A DNA stretch of 64,000 nt, taken from assembly GCA_036702855.1 (NCBI GenBank), contig DATNQF010000242.1:61256-125255 (forward strand). The letters run 5' to 3'. The notes under the pieces are model-generated. The model was given only the letters and a program-made list of their open reading frames with translations, was not told the DNA's origin and did not search any database. Positions within the stretch are counted from its first letter, which is position 1. Every line of letters begins with the position of its first letter. Shown here one piece after another: positions 1 to 7,125 of the stretch. Both the position numbers and the translations under genes were made by a program. This DNA comes from JACVSF01 sp036702855. GTDB lineage: Bacteria; Cyanobacteriota; Cyanobacteriia; Phormidesmidales; Phormidesmidaceae.

Positions 1-474
1 TTTTTGTTGGCGAGAAAGCAACATAGCCTTGAACCGGACTAGGGATTGATATTCAGGGGGTTTGTCCTGAAGGAATTTCTGCCGGTCTTCAGGAGGGGTG
101 TTGAGGAACGTTAAGGCATCTGCTAGAAGTTCTTCCGCTGCCTCAACTTGAGCTTTCTGGAACAAGATGTCCCGCACCATCGCATCGTGCCGAACCTGAT
201 TTATCTGGGCCTGCAAGTTGCTGTCGGCCAGGTTGACGAAGTTGAAAGCGTCAGCCTGAGCCTTTTCCGGCTCCATTAATGGCTCCAGGCATGCTGCGAT
301 CGCAGCATCAATGTTGGCATTTCCCGACTGCGACATATAGGCGCACACATTGCGAGTAACCTCTTCCATCTCGGGAGCAAGGGGTTGCTTGGGATCTCCA
401 CCAAGCTTAGAAATGATCTGGTTAAGAACATCGAGGGGTAGGGCTAGTTCTTTAGCTAAGTCTTTGGTCAACAT
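1..474 (-). CDS. Hypothetical protein, partial at left edge
   Basis: The frame opens with ATG at 474 and stays open for all 158 codons to the window edge, so the C-terminus is missing. The product begins MLTKDLAKELALPL, is predicted mostly helical and is rich in Glu, Gln, Ala and Leu. I do not recognise a family. Its start overlaps the end of the upstream helix-turn-helix gene by 7 bases (ATGTTGA), a typical translational coupling, so it is the third gene of a leftward operon starting at 984. Replication or regulation would fit the neighbourhood, but nothing in the sequence shows it. Confidence 0.7.
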   Translation of the reverse strand, partial: MLTKDLAKELALPLDVLNQIISKLGGDPKQPLAPEMEEVTRNVCAYMSQSGNANIDAAIAACLEPLMEPEKAQADAFNFVNLADSNLQAQINQVRHDAMVRDILFQKAQVEAAEELLADALTFLNTPPEDRQKFLQDKPPEYQSLVRFKAMLLSRQQK

Positions 475-821
475 CCTTGTATTTCCTGCAATAACGATTC
501 GATAGGTTGACTATTTCCGTCTGGGCCTGGCGTGAGAACTGCTGCACTAAGTTGGCGCGTCAGTTCATTCCTTCGGTGGGATATGCCGTATTTGTTTCTC
601 AGAAGTCGGGCATATCGGATCCAAAGCGATTGCTCATAGGTCAAGACATCATTGATTCGATGTGTGGCGAAAATTGGAACCCCTGCCTCTTTACAGGCTT
701 TGGCATCTCGGCTGATCGTGACCGTCGTGCAATTAAGCTCTGCTGCTAAATCTTCGTAGCGGACAAATTTAGGTCTGCCCTCGGCTACTGTCTGGGCAGC
801 AACTTTAATCGTTTTGGTCAT
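468..821 (-). CDS. Small helix-turn-helix protein
   Basis: 117 residues. Residues about 20-50 (RYEDLAAELNCTTVTISRDA and following) have the spacing of a helix-turn-helix as seen in DeoR- and excisionase-like winged helices: Leu-Ala-x-x-Leu, a turn at Asn-Cys, then a recognition helix TVTISRDAKACKEAG. The rest is basic and helical. No catalytic motif is visible. It overlaps the small membrane-protein gene upstream by 17 bases and the partial gene downstream by 7. A DNA-binding regulator or accessory factor of an early operon is the likely role (inference). The exact family is not recognised. Confidence 0.65.
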   Translation of the reverse strand: MTKTIKVAAQTVAEGRPKFVRYEDLAAELNCTTVTISRDAKACKEAGVPIFATHRINDVLTYEQSLWIRYARLLRNKYGISHRRNELTRQLSAAVLTPGPDGNSQPIESLLQEIQGC

Positions 822-984
822 TGGTTGAATCCAAGGAGAAGTCGATCACGCTCAGCCCATCTAGGTCGTCTAGGTTGAAGTCCGCTGCTGGGGGTTCTGC
901 TTCAGCGAAATAAATCCAAAACAGAGTGATACCCGACAGGACTACTCCTAGGGCGATCGCAAGGGCTATTGCCTTGCTGTTCAT
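805..984 (-). CDS. Small single-pass membrane protein (59 aa)
   Basis: An ATG at 984 opens a 59-codon frame ending at 805. Residues 5-26 (AIALAIALGVVLSGITLFWI and following) form one clear membrane segment with a short Lys-containing N-terminus. The C-terminal 33 residues are very acidic (DFNLDDLDGL type). It is short but credible: it is the first gene of the leftward operon, it overlaps the next gene by 17 bases, and the membrane segment contains a HIP1 octamer like other genes here. Function is not recognised; a membrane-acting phage accessory protein is possible. Confidence 0.5.
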   Translation of the reverse strand: MNSKAIALAIALGVVLSGITLFWIYFAEAEPPAADFNLDDLDGLSVIDFSLDSTNDQND

Positions 985-1144
985 GTTTTTTAGGTGTCAA
1001 TAGTTGTTTTGTTCTTGTTCACACAGTAACCACCCATGAACCGTCTGTCAACCACACACGGTCAAAACAGAGAAATTCTTTTTCTTGCCTACTGCAATCC
1101 GATAGCAGAAACTGGAGAGGTTTATAAGGGCGATTGGTTGTCTA

Positions 1145-1564
1145 ATGCGAATTTCGAGGGTTTTAGAAGCGGTTGAGTCAGCACTGAAAGAGTCAGGGCT
1201 GAGCGACAAGAAACGGGCTGAGCTGCTGCTGCGGATCATTCAGGAAGTGGGAATGGAGGCAGAGCCAATCACAAAAATTGATATTCCCTGGGAAAAATTG
1301 GCGTTAGCATCCTTGAAAGACCCAAAACGAAGGCGGCCCCATTCGGCAACGCTTTCGATTTATCACTTCACTATGCTGTTGGTCATGGCCGAGGTGTCAG
1401 GCAACTCGCTCGGTGGTTGCGTTCAGCAAGCAGTCGAGGAATATGTTCGGAATCATCTGGATCGGACCAACGACGAGCTGCTGATCCTAAAAGGAGCCAG
1501 TAAGCAGGGAGTGGTCGAGATTATTCAGGAAATTGTAGACAGGCGTTTTAAGCGCCAAGAGTAA
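1145..1564 (+). CDS. Hypothetical protein
   Basis: 139 residues, starting MRISRVLEAVESALKESGL. Mostly helical, with a mid-protein basic stretch KDPKRRRPHSAT and a C-terminus of charged helices. No family recognised. The spacer from 985 to 1144 separates it from the leftward operon, so this is probably a divergent promoter region. An imperfect inverted pair ACCGT...ACGGT lies at about 1041-1064. The Shine-Dalgarno match before 1145 is poor. It lies 13 bases upstream of the CoiA-like gene and is likely cotranscribed with it. Confidence 0.6.
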   Translation: MRISRVLEAVESALKESGLSDKKRAELLLRIIQEVGMEAEPITKIDIPWEKLALASLKDPKRRRPHSATLSIYHFTMLLVMAEVSGNSLGGCVQQAVEEYVRNHLDRTNDELLILKGASKQGVVEIIQEIVDRRFKRQE

Positions 1565-1577
1565 AACGGAGAAGGGT

Positions 1578-2432
1578 ATGGAATGGGCTGCATCATTGCG
1601 ATATGGTGGTCAGCTAGTAAGAGCGTCGGAATGCGATTACGACGATTTCAAATATTTAAAGCCAATCTGCCCAAACCCCCTCTGTGGGGAAGCAGTACAT
1701 CTCAAGGCCAAAGATTCCACAAAAAGGCAGCCCTACTGGGCTCATTTTGAGGTTAAGGATGAGGCGCTTAGGAACTGTAGTGAAAGAGTTAACAGGTTTG
1801 ATGATGAGGAGATTAAGCGGCGGCAGACCAAGGCACGGAATCAAAGGCTAAAGGACTTTCAACGGTGGTTCTGGTCGATTGTTTCGCAGTTACCCTTATC
1901 TCATATTGATGGGGAGATATTTGAGGGGATTGTTGAGCCACACTGGACGCTTTATGACAACAACCCCAGCTACCGAGAGTACAGCGATCAGGTGGCTCAG
2001 TTGGTCGCTGAAATGCTGCGAAGCGATGAGCTGGCCGACGATATTGACAGAGTATTGTCCGGCTTCTTCGATGGCGAGTTCGACTATTTCCATAAAAAAT
2101 GGTCGTCTGGTGAAACCGCGCCTCAGCATCTTCTAGATTATGTCCAGGCCTTTAGGCATCAGGTGGACCGGCGCATGCAGAAGCTGATAACGGCTGAAGC
2201 CATACATTTCATTTGCTCTAACACAGGTATTCAATTCCTGAGAGCTCTCAACTTCAATGCGATAATTCCGCTCTACCAAATTAACCAAGGCTCAATGTTG
2301 CCCCCAGCGCACCCAACCATAAGCCCATTTCTCCTCAACTTGTGTAGGGATAATGCAATAACCATTACTGGGTTGGTTCCGTGGGCCATAGAATTTGAGA
2401 AATTGGGCTCTAAGTCAAAGGTTTCTGTATGA
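1578..2432 (+). CDS. CoiA-like zinc-ribbon protein
   Basis: 284 residues with a good Shine-Dalgarno (GGAGAAGG) before ATG. The N-terminus has a CPNPLC pair at about residues 31-36, then KRQPYWAHFEV at about 49-59 and a further Cys. That is the layout of CoiA-like proteins: a small Cys pair, then a His-Phe-x-His-type box, preceding a nuclease-like core. The C-terminal two thirds is helical and not recognised; no PD-(D/E)xK motif is obvious. CoiA family members are linked to DNA uptake and recombination. In a phage such proteins may act on incoming DNA, but the link here is a motif resemblance only. It overlaps the next gene by 4 bases (ATGA). Confidence 0.5.
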   Translation: MEWAASLRYGGQLVRASECDYDDFKYLKPICPNPLCGEAVHLKAKDSTKRQPYWAHFEVKDEALRNCSERVNRFDDEEIKRRQTKARNQRLKDFQRWFWSIVSQLPLSHIDGEIFEGIVEPHWTLYDNNPSYREYSDQVAQLVAEMLRSDELADDIDRVLSGFFDGEFDYFHKKWSSGETAPQHLLDYVQAFRHQVDRRMQKLITAEAIHFICSNTGIQFLRALNFNAIIPLYQINQGSMLPPAHPTISPFLLNLCRDNAITITGLVPWAIEFEKLGSKSKVSV

Positions 2433-2698
2433 GTGCGATCGCATTCCAATCGAAAAGGGCTAGAAGACGGAATCGAGGCAGGCTCAGGGAATTAAAAAAT
2501 GAACTTCAGGTACTGGCTGTCATCAAGACCATGAATCGGATGTTTGATGAGATAGCGGAGAAGGTATCAGTGACCTATAGCATTGATCACCTGAATCTAT
2601 CGCCCGAATCTATGGAAGAACTCAGAAGGTGGCGTGAAGCGGAAAGCAGGGCAATGTATGACGCTACTGCTGACATTAGGGCACTTCTAGGCAAGTAG
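2429..2698 (+). CDS. Small Arg-rich N-terminus protein, paralogue 1
   Basis: 89 residues. The first 25 residues (AIAFQSKRARRRNRGRLR and following) are highly basic and nearly identical to the start of the next gene, both in protein and in DNA, including an embedded HIP1 octamer. The rest is a helical region (MNRMFDEIAEKVSVTYSIDH). No known family. The Arg cluster suggests nucleic-acid binding (inference). It starts with an ATGA overlap on the CoiA-like gene, so it is translationally coupled. Confidence 0.6.
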   Translation: MSAIAFQSKRARRRNRGRLRELKNELQVLAVIKTMNRMFDEIAEKVSVTYSIDHLNLSPESMEELRRWREAESRAMYDATADIRALLGK

Positions 2699-2707
2699 AG
2701 GTTGGCA

Positions 2708-3244
2708 ATGGTTAAGGCGATCGCATTCCAATCGAAACGGAGTAGACGGAGAAACAGAGGCAGGCTACGGTCATTAAAAGCAGAGGCCGAACTAAACAGT
2801 CTGATCAGGCAAATGGAACGGTTTGCTGCAATTGCGGAAAATCTCTCAAGGAATGCCATTGCTCAAATCGACATTGTGCAGGGCGTAGATTTTGCTGTGG
2901 AAGGCATACGGGACTTGACCGTAGTAGTTTCTATTGATGCCGAGCGGATAGTAGAGCTCTACCGGCAAGCGCTGGACAAAAGTTATGAGGTCGCGCTGGG
3001 CCTAGCACCTGAATGTTTGGAAAATATCAGAGCTGCCTACAGAATCGCTAGCGATTCAATGTATGGGTTTGCCAATACGTTGAGGGCAGCCCTCGAACCT
3101 GAAGAAGAATCCGAGAGGCGTGAATGCTTCTCCTGTGCCAACTATTGCGGTCAGGTTTTCAATGGTGTTCCCTTGGTTTGTGCGATTCATCCCTATGGGC
3201 CTCCCAAGGAAGATTGGGTATGCAGCGATTGGCGGTGGGGATGA
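2708..3244 (+). CDS. Arg-rich N-terminus protein, paralogue 2, with Cys-rich C-terminus
   Basis: 178 residues from ATG 2708, chosen because AGAGG lies six bases upstream; a TTG two codons earlier is the alternative. The N-terminus repeats the basic block of paralogue 1. The middle is helical. The C-terminal 40 residues hold four or five cysteines in the pattern CFSCANYC ... CAIHPYGP ... CSDW. This C-x2-C ... C-A-x-H-P-x-G-P ... C-x-D-W layout recurs in cyanobacterial small proteins and could bind zinc or an iron-sulfur centre. The tail is absent from paralogue 1, so the pair arose by duplication plus truncation or domain gain. Confidence 0.6.
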   Translation: MVKAIAFQSKRSRRRNRGRLRSLKAEAELNSLIRQMERFAAIAENLSRNAIAQIDIVQGVDFAVEGIRDLTVVVSIDAERIVELYRQALDKSYEVALGLAPECLENIRAAYRIASDSMYGFANTLRAALEPEEESERRECFSCANYCGQVFNGVPLVCAIHPYGPPKEDWVCSDWRWG

Positions 3245-3271
3245 CAATTGAATGATGATGGCTAAAATAAA

Positions 3272-3319
3272 GGCGATCGCATCACTGTTGTTTATGAGAG
3301 CCAGCATGATGCGATCGCC
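3272..3319. promoter_or_regulatory. 13-bp perfect inverted repeat built on HIP1
   Basis: GGCGATCGCATCA (3272-3284) is the exact reverse complement of TGATGCGATCGCC (3307-3319), with a 22-nt loop. It lies 27 bases after the upstream stop codon and 5 bases before the tRNA. It could terminate the 1145-3244 transcript or mark a tRNA processing boundary. There is no downstream T-run, so it is not a classical terminator. Confidence 0.5.
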
Positions 3320-3324
3320 CCTTT

Positions 3325-3398
3325 CCCTCAGTAGCTCAGTGGACTAGAGCAGCGTTCTTCTAAAGCGACGGTCAGGGGTTCAAATCCCTTCTGGGGGG
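3325..3398 (+). tRNA. tRNA-Arg (anticodon TCT)
   Basis: Cloverleaf folded by hand. The acceptor stem CCCTCAG pairs with CTGGGGG (one T-G wobble). The D-arm is GCTC...GAGC. The anticodon loop CTTCTAA gives anticodon TCT with T33 conserved. The T-arm AGGGG-TTCAAAT-CCCTT is intact (one G-T pair). The discriminator is G and CCA is not encoded. The anticodon stem GCGTT/AGCGA has a G-A mismatch at its top and a T-G wobble, weaker than a typical host tRNA. It reads AGA, a codon used in the basic genes here. A phage-borne tRNA or the scar of a tRNA attachment site are both possible. Confidence 0.8.
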
Positions 3399-3407
3399 TT
3401 TCAATTT

Positions 3408-3431
3408 CTTCAAGTTTGTCCAAACCTGAAG
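3408..3431. promoter_or_regulatory. 24-bp dispersed palindrome, copy 1
   Basis: CTTCAAGTTTG-TC-CAAACCTGAAG: 11-base arms around 2 bases with one arm mismatch. It lies just after the tRNA and 54 bases before the ATG of the next gene, a position suited to an operator. Confidence 0.7.
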
Positions 3432-3485
3432 CTTGCGCGGCAATAGAATGTAGCTGCGATCTCGCAAACACGTACCAATTAAGCC

Positions 3486-3950
3486 ATGCCTCCCAAGGTC
3501 GAACCTGCGTCAGAAAAAATGCTGTCGGCACTGAGTAAATATTGCCCTCCAGCTCAGGAGCGTATATCCAGTTTTGAGCCTGAAGCACAAGAAGTTATCA
3601 AAGGGCTTCAAGGTGAGGTGAAACGTCTTCAGCTTGAGAGCGACAGACAGCTAGTGGAACTAATAAAGCTCAGAGAAGATGTAAAGGAACTGTCTCAAGC
3701 CTCGCCACCCCCTTCAGATTCGCCAGAGGAACCTAAGTCACCGAAACCTACCTTGGGCAACGTGGTAGACCAGCACAGCGAGGCCATATACCTGCTGGCG
3801 AAAGAAGTGGTCAAGCTGAAAAATACCGCACAGCAGGGCAAAAGCATATCAATCGATCTTCCACCCCTTCCCGAGTGGAACGACGCTTGGTTTTCTAATG
3901 TTAAAGAGCAGTGGCTGAAAATATACGCCACTCTTGTCAGTCGTTTATAG
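3486..3950 (+). CDS. Coiled-coil hypothetical protein
   Basis: 154 residues. Residues 25-70 form a heptad-like coiled coil (EVIKGLQGEVKRLQLESD and following), then comes a Pro/Ser-rich linker (SPPPSDSPEEPKSPKP), then a second short helix pair ending in WLKIYATLVSRL. No membrane segment or catalytic motif. No family recognised. The 24-bp palindrome copy 1 lies upstream, so its expression may be controlled by the same factor that acts at 50841 and at the 59.9-kb region. Confidence 0.6.
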   Translation: MPPKVEPASEKMLSALSKYCPPAQERISSFEPEAQEVIKGLQGEVKRLQLESDRQLVELIKLREDVKELSQASPPPSDSPEEPKSPKPTLGNVVDQHSEAIYLLAKEVVKLKNTAQQGKSISIDLPPLPEWNDAWFSNVKEQWLKIYATLVSRL

Positions 3951-4298
3951 AATGCAGGGGTGCGATCTCTAGTGGCGGGTCAGCCCTAGTCGAAAGCTGA
4001 GGGAGTAGGGGGGGACCCTGAAGAACCAGTGTTGTAGAACTGGAGATCGCGCGCCTTTAGCTCCGAACATTACAGGGGTAACTCCGTACATTAGGACTCC
4101 GAACTCCGTACATTACGTCTAATCTGGAGAGTTCAACGTCTAAACGAGTGACTCCACTTGCTTTTTGACTCAAGGACAAGATGCTGGACATTTAGCCGAT
4201 GTGAAACGTCTGAAATCCTTATGAATCAGGCGTTTTAGCGAGACATTTTATTTGACGGTTATTTAATTGCCATACTAATTCAAGGTTTACGGGTACTC
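3951..4298. other. 348-bp spacer with iterons and a repeated intergenic block
   Basis: No credible gene. It starts with a block (AATGCAG..GTGCGATC..AGTGGCG, 3951-3977) that recurs in diverged form at 4882-4910. One GTCAGCCCT copy is at 3979. Three CTCCGnACATTA repeats lie at 4061-4115. Further short repeats of ACGTCTAA and ACGTCTGAA follow. The spacing of the 12-mers suggests protein binding. Confidence 0.5.
4061..4115. repeat. Three 12-bp iteron-like direct repeats
   Basis: CTCCGAACATTA (4061), CTCCGTACATTA (4082) and CTCCGTACATTA (4104), with an extra half copy CTCCGAA at 4097. The steps are 21 and 22 bp, two helical turns, so a protein would meet all three on one face of the helix. Candidate iterons or regulator sites upstream of the gene at 4299. 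Confidence 0.6.
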
Positions 4299-4613
4299 AT
4301 GAGCATCAACAGGGTTCAGGCGATCGCCCTTAAGCTTCTGCTTGATGGGCCAAGGAAGCAATCAGAACTTGTTTCAGAGATTTGGAAGTCTGAGCAAGAA
4401 TACCGGAGGGGAACCGGCAAAACTCCCAAGTCAGGAAAAACCATAGAGAAACTGCTTGTCTCCCTATGTAAGCAGAGCCTCTTAGATAGGGGGAATCAGA
4501 CATTCAACTCTTCCCTAGCTGGCACCGATGGCATTCATATTGATTACGTCTACGAAATCTCGCCAAGGCAGCGGCAGCGGGTAGAAAAGTTGGTCAGTAG
4601 AGACACGTTTTAG
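4299..4613 (+). CDS. Small winged-helix-like hypothetical protein
   Basis: 104 residues, basic. The order (INRVQAIALKLLLDGPRKQS ... KTIEKLLVSLCKQSLLDRGN) resembles a winged helix: a first helix followed by a recognition helix in front of a short beta wing. It lies about 180 bases after the iteron-like repeats, so it could be their ligand (inference). The gene ends tail-to-tail, with 4 bases overlap, against the leftward membrane-protein gene. Confidence 0.5.
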   Translation: MSINRVQAIALKLLLDGPRKQSELVSEIWKSEQEYRRGTGKTPKSGKTIEKLLVSLCKQSLLDRGNQTFNSSLAGTDGIHIDYVYEISPRQRQRVEKLVSRDTF

Positions 4614-4828
4614 TAATCCAGGTTGCCTAAAAGAATCTGTGTCACGACTGCACACCCAAAAGTAAGAATCATGAATGAGGGTAAGTAAGGTGGTAGCTGT
4701 GACACAATCCCAGGAAAGGTAGGCTGAACCAACCAAATTACAACAGCCAAAATGCAAAATGACGCGAGGCTGTTGATTAACCACCAGCCGAGGACACTGA
4801 TGGTCAATTTAAGCAAGGGATGATCCAT
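4610..4828 (-). CDS. Small two-helix membrane protein
   Basis: 72 residues. It has two hydrophobic segments, about residues 8-33 (LTISVLGWWLINSLASFCIL and following) and about 48-66 (LPSFMILTFGCAVVTQILLG). The start is ATG at 4828. No family recognised. A leftward solitary membrane protein between rightward genes is moron-like. It competes with another leftward frame over the same DNA but is preferred because of its membrane pattern. Confidence 0.4.
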   Translation of the reverse strand: MDHPLLKLTISVLGWWLINSLASFCILAVVIWLVQPTFPGIVSQLPPYLPSFMILTFGCAVVTQILLGNLDY

Positions 4829-4881
4829 GAGTAGTTATTGAAAACCTTTGACTAAGTCTACTTTCTTTCAGTCAGATCTAA

Positions 4882-4910
4882 AATGCAGAAGTGCGATCGC
4901 ACCAGTGGCG
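4882..4910. repeat. Second copy of the intergenic block at 3951
   Basis: AATGCAG, then AGTGCGATC, then AGTGGCG, in the same order and nearly the same spacing as 3951-3977. The rest of the 4829-5101 spacer holds two GGCATGAA copies and no gene that I can support. Confidence 0.4.
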
Positions 4911-5077
4911 TAAGCCAAGGGCAAACCTGTGAGACAGTGATGCTAACCGCGCGGAGCTGGGTGGTGCGTGAGTTTGGCCCAAGTCATGCCCGTTACTCGT
5001 TTTCGGACGGCATGAATCGGCATGAAACTAGGTTAAGTGACGGGGGCTGGCAGGGCTGATGCGATCGTGCACTGATG

Positions 5078-5096
5078 TAGAATAAACCCGAGATTG
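5078..5096 (+). repeat. 19-bp direct repeat, left copy
   Basis: TAGAATAAACCCGAGATTG. It matches the right copy at 5361-5379 in 18 of 19 positions. The two copies bracket the small gene at 5177, with 283 bp between copy starts. Confidence 0.6.
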
Positions 5097-5176
5097 CCCT
5101 AATGTCCTGGGGCTTCGCAGGTTTCAATACTCAGGGCAGTCTCACCCCAAAAATTAAGGGTCGCCATGGGAAAGAG

Positions 5177-5368
5177 ATGAACAGAGAAGAGTTTAAGTCT
5201 TTGGGGCCTGGAGATATCGTTGAAGGGCTTTCAAGCGGCGAAACTTATATTGTTTCTGCCAATTACGGAGATCGGGTGACTGCTGTTAAAACTGTAGACC
5301 TGACGAACCCCTCGGAGTGGAAGGTAGTGCTCAAGGCAAACCACAAGCCTGAGAGCCAGTTAGAATAA
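5177..5368 (+). CDS. Small hypothetical protein between direct repeats
   Basis: 63 residues from ATG 5177 (MNREEFKSLGPGDIVEGLSS), preceded by GGGAAAGAG. The frame is open upstream to an ATG at 5102, which would add 25 residues of low conservation appeal. The pattern GPGDIVEG..SGETYIVSANYGDRVTAV suggests a small beta-barrel of SH3-like type (inference). Its last codons form the right 19-bp direct repeat. No family recognised. Confidence 0.5.
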   Translation: MNREEFKSLGPGDIVEGLSSGETYIVSANYGDRVTAVKTVDLTNPSEWKVVLKANHKPESQLE

Positions 5369-5379
5369 ATCCGAGATTG
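5361..5379 (+). repeat. 19-bp direct repeat, right copy
   Basis: TAGAATAAATCCGAGATTG, overlapping the stop codon of the preceding gene. See the left copy at 5078. Confidence 0.6.
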
Positions 5380-5405
5380 TCACTTGAATCTGTTTGGAGG
5401 GCTTC

Positions 5406-5480
5406 ATGCCACACATAGCAGAGGGTGCAGTCTCATTCAAGCCTTACAATAAACGTGCGAACTTGACAGTAGTTCACTAG
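5406..5480 (+). CDS. Possible 24-aa leader peptide
   Basis: ATG at 5406 with a strong Shine-Dalgarno GGAGGG four bases upstream. That is better than most starts in this window, including the helicase behind it. The frame ends at TAG 5478-5480, and the stop codon lies inside the left arm of a stable hairpin at 5472-5494. Tiny ORF, hairpin, then a large gene is an attenuator layout. The peptide has no run of one amino acid that would reveal a sensed tRNA. Confidence 0.35.
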   Translation: MPHIAEGAVSFKPYNKRANLTVVH

Positions 5481-5494
5481 GATTCCTGGTGAAC
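5472..5494 (+). promoter_or_regulatory. Leader hairpin before the helicase gene
   Basis: GTTCACTAGG-ATT-CCTGGTGAAC: 10-bp stem with one G-T pair and a 3-nt loop. There is no T-run, so it is not a standard terminator. It overlaps the stop codon of the 24-codon ORF and lies 37 bases before the helicase ATG. Confidence 0.5.
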
Positions 5495-5531
5495 TGGTAG
5501 CTGCGATCGCCTGAAATAAGACCTATCTGAT

Positions 5532-7121
5532 ATGACAAATATGGCTCCTCCCACACTGCGTCCGTACCAGGTTGAACTGATCAATGACCTGTACCGGAAG
5601 CTAAACGAGGGTTACAAAAAAGTTGCTGTGATTGCTGGAACGGGTGCAGGTAAGACGGTCATCAGCGGTCAGATCTGTGCCCACGCTGAATCTGCTGGAA
5701 AGCGGCTCCTCTTCCTAGTCCATCTCGACGTGCTGGTAGGGCAGACCTACGAAAAGATGAAGGCTTTCGGCCTGCACTGCGGATTTATTAAAGCTGGGTG
5801 GGGGGAAGACCCGAGCGCACCTGTCCAGATTGCCAGCGTTCAGACTATGGCAAAGCGACATTGGTGGAAGGATTGGTCTGCTGATGTTGTGTTCTACGAT
5901 GAGGGCCACATCACCCTTTTCAGCCAGGTGGGGCAAGAAGTTCTCCGTCGCTTTCCTAATGCCGTACATCTCGTTATGACGGCCACCCCTGATCGGTTGG
6001 GCAGGGAGCAGTTGGGCGACTACCTAGAAACGTTGGTTGCCTCGCCGGTCCCTAATGAGCTGCAAGCGATGGGCTTCCTTGCCAAAATGCGATACTTTGC
6101 CATGCCGCCCGATGGCATGGCAGATGTAGAGGGACTCAAGATCGTTCAGGGTGATTATGAAGAGGCTGGCTTGAAACGGGCATGCGATCGCCCCCAGTTG
6201 ATTAATAAGATTGTTGAGGAGTGGCGGCGGCTCTGCCCTGGCAAAAGGACGATTGCCTTCTGTGTGGATTTGGAGCATGCGCGGCACGTCGCCGCCACAT
6301 TTCAAGAGGCAGGTATCCCATCAGAAACGGTGGAGGGCGGAACCTCTATTAAGCAACGGCAAGCGATGTATCAGCGGCTGAGGTCTGGAGAGACTCTGGT
6401 ACTTACCTCCTGCAACGTGATTAGCATCGGCTTTGATGAGCCAAGCGTGGAGGTAGGGCTACTGCTGAGGCCCACCCAATCAAGCGCACTGCACTTTCAA
6501 CAGGTGGGCAGGGTCATGAGAATTTCCCCTCAAACGGGGAAGCAGTACGGCATTATTCTCGATCAAGCTGGCAACCTGGAACGATTGGGATTTCCCGAGG
6601 ACATCAACGGTTACGAGCTGGCGGTTTCAACCAAGAGTAGTAAAGCTGGCGGAGGCGCACCCTCCAAGGTCTGCCCTAGTTGTGGCAAGCAAGTCTACTC
6701 GTTCATCTCGAAATGTGACTGCGGTTTCACATGGAGCGTTGATCAGATCCTCAAGCTTGAGGACATGGTAGAAATCTACTCCAGAGAGCAGGCCCACAAG
6801 ATCACCGATACCGATGTGCTGATCGGAATCTTTCACGGCTATAGGCGAAAAGTGTACGCCGACGATAAGCTGCCAGCTTTGGCAGAGCAGGTATTTTTTG
6901 AGCACTGTGGGAGGAGTCCTAGCCAGTTCTGGTATTTTGGTTCGATCTTTGGACGAGAACCATCTCCTGAACAGATGTTGGCCTTCTACGACTACCTGGT
7001 TCGCTGTTTCAGGCGAACGGGTAAGACAGAAAGCTGGTTGATTACTGAATTTGAGAAAGAATTTGGGGCTGGTAGCTACCAGCAGCTTATGAGCCTACGT
7101 TACGCAATGAGAGGAGCCTAG
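5532..7121 (+). CDS. DEAD/DEAH-family (superfamily 2) helicase with zinc-finger insert
   Basis: 529 residues. Q-like motif LRPYQ at 9-13. Walker A GTGAGKT at 36-42. Motif II is DEGH at 123-126, a variant of DEAH. Motif III is MTATP at 149-153. Motif VI QQVGRVMR is at 323-330. These order the two RecA domains of an XPB/RecG-type SF2 ATPase. Four cysteines follow at 381, 384, 395 and 397 (CPSCGK...CDCG), forming a zinc-knuckle-like insert before a helical C-terminal domain. Such helicases unwind or remodel DNA or RNA. Phage members usually act in replication or recombination. The Shine-Dalgarno is weak, and a small ORF with a hairpin lies upstream. The next gene starts 4 bases after the stop. 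Confidence 0.85.
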   Translation: MTNMAPPTLRPYQVELINDLYRKLNEGYKKVAVIAGTGAGKTVISGQICAHAESAGKRLLFLVHLDVLVGQTYEKMKAFGLHCGFIKAGWGEDPSAPVQIASVQTMAKRHWWKDWSADVVFYDEGHITLFSQVGQEVLRRFPNAVHLVMTATPDRLGREQLGDYLETLVASPVPNELQAMGFLAKMRYFAMPPDGMADVEGLKIVQGDYEEAGLKRACDRPQLINKIVEEWRRLCPGKRTIAFCVDLEHARHVAATFQEAGIPSETVEGGTSIKQRQAMYQRLRSGETLVLTSCNVISIGFDEPSVEVGLLLRPTQSSALHFQQVGRVMRISPQTGKQYGIILDQAGNLERLGFPEDINGYELAVSTKSSKAGGGAPSKVCPSCGKQVYSFISKCDCGFTWSVDQILKLEDMVEIYSREQAHKITDTDVLIGIFHGYRRKVYADDKLPALAEQVFFEHCGRSPSQFWYFGSIFGREPSPEQMLAFYDYLVRCFRRTGKTESWLITEFEKEFGAGSYQQLMSLRYAMRGA

Positions 7122-7125
7122 AGAA

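Noticed and set aside
3328..3588. Leftward frame over the tRNA and next gene start
   Set aside because: It runs through the tRNA-Arg and the 24-bp palindrome; a shadow frame.
4515..4784. Leftward frame overlapping the small membrane-protein gene
   Set aside because: Lies over the same DNA as 4610-4828 without a protein-like pattern; only one can be real and the membrane protein is more credible.
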